Assembly: GCA_020809705.1 (NCBI GenBank)
Contig: CP085834.1
Coordinates: forward strand, 2,418,001 to 2,482,000
Direction: 5' to 3'
Source: Calonectria ilicicola
Taxonomy: Eukaryota > Ascomycota > Sordariomycetes > Hypocreales > Nectriaceae
DNA length: 64,000 nt
The position numbers and the translations under genes are program-made. The first letter of the stretch is position 1; each line of letters begins with the position of its first letter. Below, in pieces: positions 45,128 through 56,713 of this stretch. Under the pieces are notes generated by a model, which made no database searches, had not been told where the DNA came from, and saw only the letters and a list, made by a program, of their open reading frames with translations.

Positions 45128-47246
45128 ATGGAAAAACAGCCGGACATAACCGTGGCTGTTGATCTCGGAACAACTTTCACTGGTGAGTAAGACGCGCAAA
45201 TGACGTGGATTGAAAATTGTTGACATGCACAGGTGTCGCGTGGACAACTCCTCGAACCCCAATTCAAGTGGTAAATGATTGGCCTGGGAGTGGAGATAGA
45301 GCGGAGCGCAAAGCCCCAACAACGCTCGTATACAACACTGACGGCAGCGTGAGCTCTTGGGGCTTCATGTGTGCGGATGAGGATGAGAAGGCACTTGGGA
45401 AAACCCGTCGCGAGTTCTTTAAAATCTTCATCGATCAGGACACCTTGGATGCGGCTCATCAATAGGGACTACATAGCGCCCCAAAGGATGTCGGTGAGGC
45501 AGAACAGTTCCTTACAGATTATCTGCGAGAGGTCTATCGACATGTGAAGGAGACGATCAAAACGCAAACCGGAATACAGCACACAAGCGGCTGGACCAAC
45601 ATGGCCATCTCCTTTCTTTTTGGCGTCCCTACAACATGGACCAAGATGAGTATTATCAATGATTTCAAGGAGGTTATCAGGCTGGCCGGGTTTGGAGTTG
45701 AGGGAGCACGTCATTCGGCAACCGTTGACCTGACAGAAGCCGAAGCTGCATCTGTAGCAACACTCAAGACCAGCCCCATTAACTTCAAGAAGGGCAACAT
45801 CTTTCTCACCGTCGACGCAGGTGGCGGCACTACCGACCTGGCTCTTATGCGCGTCACTTCTGCGGACGCGGAATTTCCCCAAATGTCTCAAGTCGCTGCG
45901 GTCAGAGGCATAGGAATTGGATCATCCCTCATCGATCGGGCTTTTGTTCGCTTGATTACGGACAGGCTGGCTGCGAACCCAGATTCCCAGAGCCAGCTTC
46001 CCGATGACTTTGCCATTCAGGTAGGAAGAAGTCATCAGTTCAAGACGATAAAACACAAATTTGGAGAAAAGGTATACATGCAGCGGGTCTTCAAGATTCA
46101 GATACCTGGTGTGTCATATGACTACAGTCATGACGGTCTGCGAATAGAAAACGGAAGGATGGTGTTTACAAGGTGGGTGCTTATTGACGTTGACATCAAT
46201 GCACGACTGTGGGCAGAAACTAAAACTAAACAGGGAAGAGATCCAGTCACTCTTCGACGTACAGATTGAAGGCACAATGAGCCGCATCAAGGAACAGCTG
46301 GATTGGATGAGAGAGAGTGGAATGAAAGAACAAGTGGTGAAGACCCTCCAATTCCCAGAAACTAAGGACTCATCTAATTCAGATACAGGAATATATGATT
46401 TTGGCGGGAGGTTTGGGAAGTTCCATCTATGTCCGGGAATCGATTCAACAGCAAGTACTCGATTACCAACACCCAAACGGTCGCAGAATCGTCGTGGTGC
46501 CAAGCCAAGAGCCCCAGCTAGTGGTGGTCCGTGGGCTTCTTTTGGATCAACAGCAAAGGTCGCAGACTGGAAACAAGGCGGTTCTGGCAACAAGGATAGC
46601 AAGGGCAAGTTATGGCGTTGTTGCTCGAGAGCCTTACACACCAACCCTCCATTTTGATGAGGAGATTCAACAAGACCCATATGACCCCAAGAAAAAATGG
46701 GCTATCAAACAAATCAGGTGGCTGATTCGCAAAGTAAGCATTTAATTCACGCTGAATGAAACTGGACTTTGGTGTCATTCCTTGAAATTTAGTATTGACA
46801 CCCTACCCAGGGAGACGTAATCAATCCGGTTACTGCACTAGTTAAGAACTTTGAAGTGCACTTGGGCATGGGCGATGATACGAGGACCTTTGATTCCGAG
46901 ATTGTAATGTCGCATAATGAAGCTGGATTTTTACCTCGAAGCTTGAAGCAAGGTATGTACCAAATACGAGTGCTCTCTTAGTGGAAGAAGGGGAAGATGG
47001 CTAACATTCTACAAAAATTTAGCAGGCGCAATCAAACTATGTTCTGTGAAGAGTAATCTCACAGGTGTCCAAGAGAAACAAATGATTCTTAAGCGTCAGC
47101 CTTGGTATAAAAAGGGGTCATCGTTCTACATTTTGAAGTTCGAGGTTCGTGTTAATGTTGCTCCTGCAGACTTGAGTTTTGAACTATGGTTTGATAACTG
47201 TCGTTTTTCCGGAAATCATGAACCGATTGCGATATCGTGGGATTAA
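45128..47246 (+). pseudogene. Hsp70-like ATPase-domain gene with an in-frame TAG
   Basis: Six exons (45128-45182, 45233-46172, 46234-46336, 46389-46733, 46811-46952, 47026-47246) carry an actin-fold Hsp70-like protein of about 600 residues. Recognisable motifs are AVDLGTTFTGVAW (phosphate 1), LTVDAGGGTTDLALMR (phosphate 2) and YMILAGGLGSSIYVRESIQQ (adenosine site), ending IAISWD. All five introns are GT-AG and the frame fits across each. The open frame is interrupted once, by TAG at 45463-45465 between AAHQ and GLHSAP. The frame continues beyond it with strong family similarity, and no donor site is available to splice the codon out. A CAG-to-TAG transition is the simplest origin. This is either a young pseudogene, a readthrough codon or a sequencing error. 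Fungal genomes often carry many such atypical Hsp70-like genes. Confidence 0.85.
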
Positions 47247-48434
47247 TGCAGACGGGTGCCCTAACCAGGGTTAGGAAGCAATTAATTTACTAAGTTAGCC
47301 AACTTTTAAGTTTTAAGTTAATTAACTATTTCGACGTTCTAACTTACGAGTTAATGAACTAACTTGACAGAGTATGAGTGATAAAATACCAATACCAATA
47401 ACATACAAACTACTGGGCGGGAAGAATTGCAGACCTTGGACCCCGAGCCCACTACTGCACCCAGCCCGGCAAGGCACGAACTAAAGGCGCAACCCACAAA
47501 TATGGCGGCAGAAGAACCTTGTCACTCTTCCCACTCAGTATTTGGTTCATTATTCGGTCAGTGACTCCCTCCGGATCGAGAATATCATTGCCGAATTGTT
47601 CATTATAATCGCCTGTCATTCGGATTCGGACCCGAAGGGGTGGACAATGCTGCATTCGAGTCAGGATTAACAATTTGAATGAATAACATGAATCAATTAA
47701 TAAAGAGTCTTGCTGCGCGCACACATACATTTTGCTAGGTGCGCACATAAGGCCCTGTATTTAACATCAAAATAAAGAAATAAGAATAAAATAAATAATT
47801 TTATATATAATTTTAAACTTATTTATGATAAAAATAAATTAGAGCTTTAGTACTTTCTTTGGACTGTCTTAGGATTTCCCAGAGAAGCCCCAGCTCAGTA
47901 GTTTGATATGTACACCTAGCAAAATGTATGTGTGCGCGCAGCAAGACTCTTAATAAATTAGAGTTCAGGGTAAATAAAAATCTGGATATATTTTATAAAG
48001 TATAAATTAATATACTTCTTAATACACTACTTTAATACTAACTATTCCTAACAGTGAGGGATGAATATTTCAAATGAACAAACTTAGTGCATTAAATTTC
48101 CCATGTTATTGATTTTGGGATAGAACACTGTACCTGAAAGCTTTTTTGGCGGGTATGATCTAATCCTTCACTGCATACCCACTATCTTTCATGAGCACAT
48201 TATAAAGTGCAAGCACGACATTGTTTTCACCCTATTTTGGGAAGGTGGATGCGCAACAACTGTCCTATTTAGGCCTTTTCCGAAAGAAAAACCCACATTA
48301 GTAATTCATCGATTTCTTGCTCTCGGAACAGTTTTCATATATTTCTCCAGTATTGCACTTGATCTCTGTGGAAGAGGTAGGCTTTGTATAACCCGAGAGT
48401 CCAAGCTAGGCGGCAAGTTTAGTAATAACCAAAG
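47247..48434. other. AT-rich intergenic region containing a MITE
   Basis: Contains the small inverted-repeat element at 47704-47950 and, at about 47270-47370, repeated AAGTTA/TTAACT pieces in both orientations that could form hairpins. No gene is supported. Confidence 0.6.
47704..47950. mobile_element. MITE-like non-autonomous DNA element, 247 bp
   Basis: The left end AGAGTCTTGCTGCGCGCACA (47704 onward, 38 bp to 47741) is perfectly inverted at 47913-47950, which ends GCGCGCAGCAAGACTCT. The six bases TAATAA flank both sides (47698-47703 and 47951-47956) as a target-site duplication. The interior is AT-rich with no coding capacity, so movement would depend on a transposase elsewhere. The family is unknown. 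The unmutated inverted repeats suggest recent insertion or escape from RIP because of short length. Confidence 0.85.
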
Positions 48435-49959
48435 ATGTCAACTAACCCTCCAGCCGACGAGTTGGTAACGCCAAAGTCTATAAACTCACCTGTCACAGAA
48501 CGGCGTTTGACTATTCACAATCACACACAGAAACACAAGTCATGGTTTCGTACTCCGTTTTTAGTGGCTGGCGTCGCTCTATTCCTTAGCCCTTTGTCTT
48601 TTTTATGGGGATGGGAGTCATCTGTTGACCCCACTGACTACGTGGAGCGCACGAGGAGAATCCTCAAAACTACACCGCAAGTATAGCACCAGGTGCTCAG
48701 CCAGGACACCTGGCATGCTGACACTTGAGTAGGCTCATCGATGGCCATAACGACTTACCCTGGCAGCTTCGAATCGAGCTGCAAAATCGCATCTATGGTG
48801 GAAACGTCGATTTGGAGAAAAGGTTGCTGGGCCACACTGACCTGTATCGAATGCGCCAAGGACAGGTTGGAGGTCAATTCTGGAGTGTATATGTAAACTG
48901 CGACGTCAAGCAGGGCCATTTTGAAGATCCGTCGGTTCGTGAGACACGCTCGGACCCTTTCAGCTAGCTAACGATGAACAGTGGGCAGTACGAGACACGT
49001 TGGAGCAAATTGATGTCACCAGACGGTTCATCAGTGAACACCCTCAACATCTGCAGTTTTGCGATTCCACGGCGTGCGCTCGCCAGGCGTTCAAACTTGG
49101 TAAAATATCCAGCATGATAGGCATTGAAGGAGGTCACCAGGTAGGAGGCAGCATTGCGGCCATCCGCCAGATGTATGACCTCGGCGCTCGCTACATGACC
49201 ATGACGCACAACTGCGATAACGCGTTCGGGACCTCGGCATCGACTGTTACGCTTAGTGGGCAGGACGCGGGTCTTTTCCCTCTCGGTAGGGATGCAATCA
49301 GAGAAATGAACCGCCTCGGTATGCTGGTTGACCTCTCTCATGTTTCTCACCAATTCATGCGCGACGCAATTAACGTCGCACGCGCCCCAGTCATATTTTC
49401 GCATTCGGGCGCATTCGGCGTTGAGCCGCACCTGCGACACGTCCCGGACGATGTGCTTTACTCTGTAAAAAAGAACGGAGGGATCGTGATGGCAGTCTTT
49501 ATGAATGAGTTTCTAAACATGAAAAATCCAGAACTGGCAACCATTCACGATGTCGTGGACCACATCCTCTACATTGCCGACCTCATCGGTTGGCGACATG
49601 TCGGGCTTGGCAGCGACTTTTCTGGAATGCCCCACGTGCCGATCGGACTCGAGGATGTTTCCAAATTTCCGGATCTTCTGCATCTTTTGATGGAAAAGGG
49701 GGCCACCGATGAACAAATCAGGTTACTCGCTGGTGAGAACATTCTTCGTGTTTGGGGGGAAGTGGAGCAGAGGGCACTAGATATCCAAGGTTCTGGGGAA
49801 AAGCCAACTGAGGCGGAATTTGAAGGACGGCAGTGGCAAAAAGGACGAAAGAGCTCGCCCTGGATGCTAAGGCAGAGTCGTCAAGCCGCTATAGATGGGG
49901 GTGCTGCTGACTTGCGCGACATGTCCCATGTTGGTGGTCAGCCTCAAAAGACAGTCTAG
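48435..49959 (+). CDS. Membrane-anchored M19 (renal-type) dipeptidase
   Basis: Three exons (48435-48676, 48733-48934, 48982-49959) give about 473 aa. A cytosolic N-terminus and a hydrophobic anchor (residues about 37-57, FLVAGVALFLSPLSFLWGW) precede the catalytic domain, suggesting a type II membrane protein. Metal and catalytic motifs of the zinc membrane dipeptidases are present: DGHNDLPW, GIEGGHQ, MTLTHN-like MTMTHNCDNAF, LVDLSHVSHQFM, VIFSHSGAFGV and HVGLGSDFSG. The family hydrolyses dipeptides with broad specificity, including some with D-amino acids. Intron 1 needs a GC-AG splice to give TTPLIDGHNDLPW. Intron 2 (47 nt, 48935-48981) is GT-AG. Exact substrates are unknown. Confidence 0.92.
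48677..48732 (+). other. GC-AG intron in the dipeptidase gene
   Basis: The donor GCAAGT follows ACA CC, the branch is GCTGAC and the acceptor TGAGTAG; length 56 nt. The product reads TTP-LIDGHNDLPW. The neighbouring GT (48681) is in the wrong phase for either available acceptor, and translation runs into TAG without splicing. Confidence 0.88.
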
Positions 49960-52900
49960 ATGTGGCCACGACAAGTGACGACTCTCAATATTAGACCTCA
50001 TACCTTCAACTACTTTGCTAGTCAAGAGTCATTTTAGGCGCATACGCAAACCGGTGTATGTGGAGGGGGATAATTTTGTATCATAAAAAGCTCACCAGTT
50101 TTTCTTTAATTTCCGTGTTTATTGTTACCATCGAACAACTAATCTCCCTTCTGAAAACGAGGTATGGTCGTATGTGACAGGAAGAGGAGGTTGGTCAGTT
50201 CAAGAGCTGAGCCGTGTTGCATAATCATGTGGCAGGCTTTCCACACCTCGCATGGCATGAAGGCGTCGGATTTTTGCTTTAGCCCAAGAGAAGCAGGGGG
50301 CGTCATAAGCGAGATGGGGGCTGGGAAAGGGGATAAAGGATACTTGGGGAAAATCTCCAAAGGGACTCTTCGGCATGTGCATGAATTCCAATTATCAACA
50401 TCCAATGGCAGTACGCCTTGGTGACAGCCCTTTGCGTTTCACAAGCTTCACACCCATAAGCAATAATGGACCCACTATATCAAACCCCTGATCGGAACGA
50501 ACCGAAATCTTGGACTATTCGGGAATAAATTTAGGCACATCACCAGTGCTAATCCCCAGATGACATTCCGAGGACCCTGGAGGGTCAGAGTGGGCAGGTA
50601 TCGAATATCAAGGATATATCATATCATCACAAAAAGGCATTCAAAGTAAGAAATTTAGGTGCACGAAACCAATGGAAGCCAATGCCTAACCACTGCTCGA
50701 ATAGAAAGACTGACAAAGGGATCCCATGGTTTCTAACTCTGAGCCTCTGATCCCTCAGAGCCTAGGGGGGACACGGCCATAGTAATAATACAAACGATAA
50801 AGCGTAAGTGCAAAATTTCCCCATTTCCAAAAAGACATGCCCTATACCACCAAAACTTACGGACCTTGGATGCTATAACTAAAGTCCAACGGTTTGTATG
50901 TAAGAGAAACCAGCAGCCGATATTCAAGAAAAGACAGCCAAATTGTCCAAAAAGCGAGAGAAACGACATTAACGACGTGTCGCGCTCACGTGTGATCTCA
51001 ATAGCCTAGTCTATTGAGGCGATAGCGGTAATCGCAATAGCCCACCAAAATGGGGTTTGCATGCGAAAGTTAGAAGGACGGAATAGTGCACAAGACAACC
51101 AAAGTATGCAGAAGTCGGCCCTATAGGAATATACCAAACTGGCTATTGATTGGCTTGATCCGTTTAGGCATCACAGGTACAGCTGGGGCCAACCGCGTTA
51201 GTACCTCCTTTTGGAAATGGGTCCGGAAAACATCAGGCAGCAAAAGATCCACATACATTCGCCAATAAAATAGCAACAGCTTCAATGTATCACACAACCA
51301 TCGCAGCTCATGGCGTGAGCTTTAGAGTTTTTGGAATACACGATGTCACTGTGGCCATGCTTTCAAGCCCCAATCGCCTCGAAATGAAACAAAAGTGGAC
51401 AAAGTGAGGCAAAAACAGAGATGTGGTGTTGGTCCAAGCTGATGGAAGCTATGGCCGGCCGGCTTCCGAGGGCCGCCGGGAAAAAGACCCGATGCATCAA
51501 CTAGACTGGGCATACTTACCTACCGTGTATTGACTATCAACCACTGACATTGGAAGTTCACAGAATGCAGACTGCAAGAGCATAAAGGACAACCAGTTTA
51601 ATGCCCGAAAGAAGCACCGGAGTACGTGCGAGCAATTTTTCTTACTCAGATAACAGCGTATACCCCGCTTTGAGAATGAAACCGAGAGGCGACGTCGTGA
51701 CGCGGCCCCATAGAGACGTGCATACGATAGTCACGACCCAACTGGCTAGATTTCCTGTGGCTGGCTGATTCCATCACAAAGGAACCACCAACACGACGAA
51801 TTCCAACCCGAGATAAGAGCGGCAATTTGACCATTTTACGGTCGGACTTTGCATCTTTTTCATGTTTGGAACCGTCTCTGTTAGAAAAAGTACTTTTTCT
51901 TCATCTTCTGATCGCAAAGATGTCACTCACTAGTCACGTCACGTCACATCACATCACATGATGAGACAAGTCTGTTTCGAAACAGCCAAGATAGGCATTT
52001 TCTGTCCGTTTCCTATTTTTCCAAGAGTATGGATGCAAGGGTGCTTGTGTGCTTGGCATATTCCTGAAAATCTACTCTCCTTGATAGGAGCTAGTCGGAC
52101 GTGTCTATAGTTAGAAGAATCGTATTGCAAAATTTTCAATTCATCCGCCTAATTATCCAAGCAATTAGGCATTGTTCTAGAAAATTGTTTCTAGCAAAAA
52201 TAAGAGAAGTATAGGCAGGGGAACAGCGAAAACCTTTACAACAGGCATTGGCTACTGACATTTGAGTGATGTATAGGACGATGCACAAAAGGTCTTAATC
52301 TTGGGTTTGCCCCAATTGTCCATTTGCATTAGAGCGGAAGGGCCAGCACAATAAGCGCAGCATGAGCTGAGTAGAGTGATGTGGGTTCCCAGGCGGGTTC
52401 AGCAACGGCCAATGCATGCACTGCCACTCAATCGAGTGTGGAGGCGAAGCATGTTAAAGTGGTTATTCCTTGGGTAATCCTTGCACCCAACTATGGAATT
52501 CTCCGCGTCTACTCACTTTCCAATTGGGGAATGCCGTGAACGCAAAGCGTCGGAATCGAGGTTTTGGAAACCAGTTGTCGAGACAGCGATAGATGATATA
52601 CGCATATTATTGTTTGGATGGCAGTATTGTGAATGCAAACGTGTCCAGACTCTCAGATACCCAATATATCGCTTTCAACCCCCTAGGAGGATCAGTATCA
52701 CGATCTTGAAATCCGATTTCATCCTTAGCACTTTGGGCTTACTCAGCGTCTTTGCTCGCGTCAGTGCGTCCTCAACTGTCTCGGGTTTGAACGCAACCTC
52801 GGGACTACTCCGCTCCCCAATTTTTAGTGCTAGTGCGGGTTCCTACGACACTATGCCGTTTCGCCTAAGTGATGGAGCAAACAATGCGCCTTTGTCCTTG

Positions 52901-53536
52901 ATCCTTGGGATTGAGGGCTGTGGACAATAGGAGTCTTTTGAGGGGCTGAATGCAATTGAGGCGCAAAGGAAATAATCGAATCTTGGTGTTTTGCGCCGGC
53001 GCCGTTGAGCCGTTCGCTGTTCGGGGCAACGGCACTATCGCGAAGCCAATGAAGCGTTTCAATTACCGAGCCGTCAATCCATTGGGATGGCGCCGTCGTC
53101 ACTGGCGTTTCAGTTGTTCCAAGCGCATTGACTCGCGACTAAAAAAAGATGCACGTGGAAAAGGGGAAAAGCATAACAAGAATTCGTCACACAGGAGTCA
53201 ATGCATCAATGCTATGTTCTAAGACAATCACGTGCGTAAGACGGCTGAGTCTTGTCTCCCCTCATTTTCTCTTCCCCTCCTCTTATCTGCTCAGAGTGTC
53301 GTCACTCCACGGTCATGACATGAGAGGAGACCAGATGCTAGCCTGCAGATCTTAGCCAGGAGCTTCATGCTTTATCCAGCAGATCTTATCCCTTGTTCGA
53401 GCTGCCATTGCTCGCCTCCTTCGCTCCTCCTTCGCCCTTTTGCTGCATACACCGCCTTCAGCTGATAACCTCCCGCCAGGCGAGTTCAGTTCCCAGATGC
53501 TTGCCGTTGGAACCGGACTCCATTGTCGCATAGAAC
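49960..53536. other. Long intergenic region, no supported gene
   Basis: About 3.6 kb. Frames at 52481-52930 (plus) and 52851-53102 (minus) overlap and lack domains or a credible start. TCACG/TCACA pentamer repeats lie at 51928-51960. Part of the last kilobase is probably a long 5' leader or promoter of the Bni4-like gene. Confidence 0.45.
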
Positions 53537-55499
53537 ATGGCCGTCTCGATGCCAAAATACTGGGACAATAACGTTGCAGTCCAGGCCAGCCTAACCCCGG
53601 CGACGAATCCTCAACCTCGACATGGCGCCGTGGATAGCAGGCCGTTCCCCGGCCACCTCAACATGAGGCGCGCCCAGCCCTATGCGACAACGAATGCAGC
53701 TCAGAGCAGCACAACGCTCAATCAGCCGTACCTGGCCAATTTCAACTCGTCCTCATACTCTGTGGCCGCCAATTTCAACAACGCGAAGCCCGGACATCGC
53801 CAGGCGCCCAAGCAGCACATTGCACATATGAGCACGAAGCCACTGTCCCATAAGCGCTCGTCGGAACAACACCAAGGCGTGCCCAAGGACAGCGTACCAA
53901 GCGCCAGGGTCCCTCCTCCGCGGTCTACTCCGCAGCCAGTGTCGGTGAATTTGGGCAACGCGCATCTGCAGATGAGCCCAACGAAATCGTCTATGCTGAG
54001 AATGGACCACAATAAACAACAGAGGCGAAGCCAGGAACGCCACAATGGGGCCAGTCAGCCTGGGGCTGGGACAGCTCAGCGGAACCGGAGGCCATCAGCG
54101 CATATTCGACCGAACAGCTACGTGGACCCCACTAGTCACTCTAGGCACAGCCAGCAACGTCGTTTTGAGCCTCCGAAAAGACAACTAACAGGGCATATTC
54201 CTCGCGACTCGCGCACTCAGTCTTGGCCGGCAGCGACACAAGATGGACTTGGCATCCCGAAATCCGCTTCTGCTCCTAACCAGGGCAACAGGAAGGAATT
54301 CACGTCGTCTCACTTTTTGTTGAAGGATCACATTGCGCACATGCGCTCCAACGGCCGTGTTGAGAAATCATCGAACAAAAATCGCGATCACCGGCGTTCA
54401 ATGGTCACGGTAACTGTTCAGCCTAAAGACGAGCAGGGAAATTACACAACAAAAAGGGTCGAGTCAGATAAGCGCCGAGCTAGTATGCCGATACCGCCAT
54501 CCACGCAAGCCACGCCAACGCCTTCAGCGGCAACTTCAGCAGCAACTTTGGATCTTGGTGATGACAAGCAGCTTCCCAGTCTTCCGGATGAGCCTCCACC
54601 GGTGGCTTCGTCCACTGCCACGAAGAGAAATTCGTTGCAAATGTTTCTGGGTCGGTTTGGTTCTGGCACAAGCGATGTTGGTACACAGGGCTCTGAATCC
54701 TCATCTGAGAATGGATCTAGCAGCGCTCCCGCTCAACAAGCCACACCCGGGGACCAGCCCGCTCCCGTTCAAAGAAGGAGGATGGCGCGACCATTGAGTG
54801 CAGTTTTCTTGAGCAACCCTATTGAAGACCAGAACAGCGAGAAGCCAGATGGAGCACAAGGGAAAGGCGAAGATGGACGCTCTAGGTTCCGCTGGAGACT
54901 ACCCGTGCGTGAGGCGCAAAATTCTCAGACAGACAAGGTTGGAGAAATTGAGAGTGCTAGCCAGTCGAATACGAGCGTCGAGGAAACAAGACCCCTCCCT
55001 GAGCCACCCAATAGCGCATTAATCCCATCGGCACCATCCTCGAAATCTGTCGCTGCCCGAAGACTGGGGCGTAGTATGCACCAGAGGGCACGCTCACTGG
55101 TTGGCACATTCAAGCCAAGACTGGCAAAAAGCAAGCAGCCGTCGAACGAATCCCTCACGTCGGATTCCAGCCTAGATTCGGATGAAACCCCGGAGACACC
55201 CAGCACTGGTGCTTCTAGACCGTCCAAGAGTGGTGGCACAACCCACGTTGTTGCATTTTCTTCTGACATTATTTACTACGATACTTGGGATAGCGAGGAG
55301 TATGATCGGACTAGTGGGGCCATCACTTGCACTCAACTGACCCCTTTGCTTGTGGAACAAATTAAAGAGGAATTGAACGAATTCAAAATGGCAAGTTGTC
55401 ATCCTTACCGTCACACGAAACATCAGACCACTAACACCGCTGTAGGAAATGACAGTACACAAGGCGTCGAAACTGAACACTCATTATTACATGGACTGA
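53537..55499 (+). CDS. Bni4-like protein phosphatase 1 targeting/bud-neck scaffold protein
   Basis: Two exons (53537-55390, 55446-55499) give 635 aa. Most of the protein is low-complexity, rich in Ser, Pro, Gln and basic residues. The C-terminus carries the diagnostic Bni4 block: VVAFSSDIIYYDTWDSEEYD, then ITCTQLTPLLVEQIKEELNE and, after splicing, FKM-EMTVHKASKLNTHYYMD, matching the family ending EVHxxSxxxTHF. In yeast, Bni4 recruits PP1 (Glc7) through a [RK]VxF motif to place chitin synthase at the bud neck; here the docking motif is HVVAF, with His in place of the basic residue. The last intron is GC-AG. Unspliced reading would instead end at 55525 with an unrelated tail. Role in septum or wall sites is inferred. 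Confidence 0.85.
55391..55445 (+). other. GC-AG intron in the Bni4-like gene
   Basis: The donor GCAAGT follows AAA ATG, the branch is CACTAAC and the acceptor GCTGTAG; length 55 nt. Splicing yields the conserved 17-residue Bni4 C-terminus. It is the third GC-AG intron in the window with an identical donor. Confidence 0.87.
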
Positions 55500-56713
55500 T
55501 ACCCCCCCCAAAACACATGATCTAATGTTACCTTTACCTTATTTCGGTGTTTAATTACTGTAGACGCGATCCCGATTATTCGTTATGCCACAGCGTATTT
55601 GTTTTATTACTGGAAAATCAAAGATAATCTATGTTATAACTAAACTGAGATATTTGATAAGACTAGCAGTATAAGCGTCATGAATTTTATTATGATTTTA
55701 TTTTTCTTCTTAAATCTTCCATCACCTTCTTTGCGGTTGAACATGTGGCAATTACTATTTGTAGTTTCTGACAAATTCTTGAGCGCTCGAGTCACATTGA
55801 AAACCCACTTACCCTAGACGACTAGACGAGGATGTCATGTATCAGCGACGTTTCATCGCCCCATCAGGTTTACAATACTCCACTAAACTGACGGCACAGT
55901 TTTCATCTTGAATTTTGCCTAAGCACTCAAAAAAAAAAAAAAACAATTATAGTCGGCTAATCGGCTTATAACATTGAAACCGGGTTTGGTGTCCGGGTTC
56001 CGGTGAGACCGGGAACAGGTCCACGGTTTTGCAAAAATATGATGAACGGGAATAAAATTAATGTCTCATTCCCATTACACGAAATTCAATTGACCCCATG
56101 TTCCCTTGTTAGAGAAGGAAAAAATATACATCCCAAAAAAGCATAGAGCGCAGTTCGTGGGTATATATGCTGCCCTTCACTTTCTCTGTAAGCGCATCTC
56201 TCGTTTGGGGCAGTGAACACATCTTGGCGATGCGCTTGATTGGGATTTTGATGGGGCTGTATCCAAAGAGGATCCACTCGGTGAGCGTTGTGTCTGGAAA
56301 AGACAAGTAATTCTCAACAAAAAAAAGCAACAATCCCCCTGTTTGCCAGGACTCTGGACGGTGATAAGTGACCTTTTCAAGACATGTCGCCCGACTGACC
56401 ACGCATTCCTCGCCCATCATGACGCTCTAGCGGCCGAAAAGTGACAGACATGGAATGGTTAGCGCTACGCTCACGTGAACGGGTGATGTAATACTCGAGA
56501 CTGCTGCTGCCCGCTCCGACCGCGTGACCGGTTGACCGATGTTGCATCTACAAGAGACCCGGTCGACTTGGTTGTTATAAGTAGAGATAGGCTGTGGTTG
56601 AAAATCACACTACGTAAGCCTAGAAAAGGTCAGAATTCCACCCCTTTGCGCTTTGACTCAATCGCCGCTCGGCCTTGTGTTGCTCCACACGTTTACCGAT
56701 TGTTCCGTCCAGC
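55500..56713. other. Intergenic, no gene seen
   Basis: About 1.2 kb, with an A run near 55929-55943. Minus-strand frames at 56086-56420 have no domain. It probably holds the promoter of the FAD oxidase. Confidence 0.5.

Noticed and set aside
46114..46680. 188-aa minus-strand frame
   Set aside because: Antisense to the Hsp70-like gene, crossing its introns.
47452..47748. 98-aa minus-strand frame beginning inside the MITE
   Set aside because: Its first residues come from the inverted repeat. No homology or splice support.
52481..53222. Overlapping frames of 149, 90 and 83 aa upstream of the Bni4-like gene
   Set aside because: Conflicting strands, no convincing ATG start or family match. Cannot be supported as a gene.
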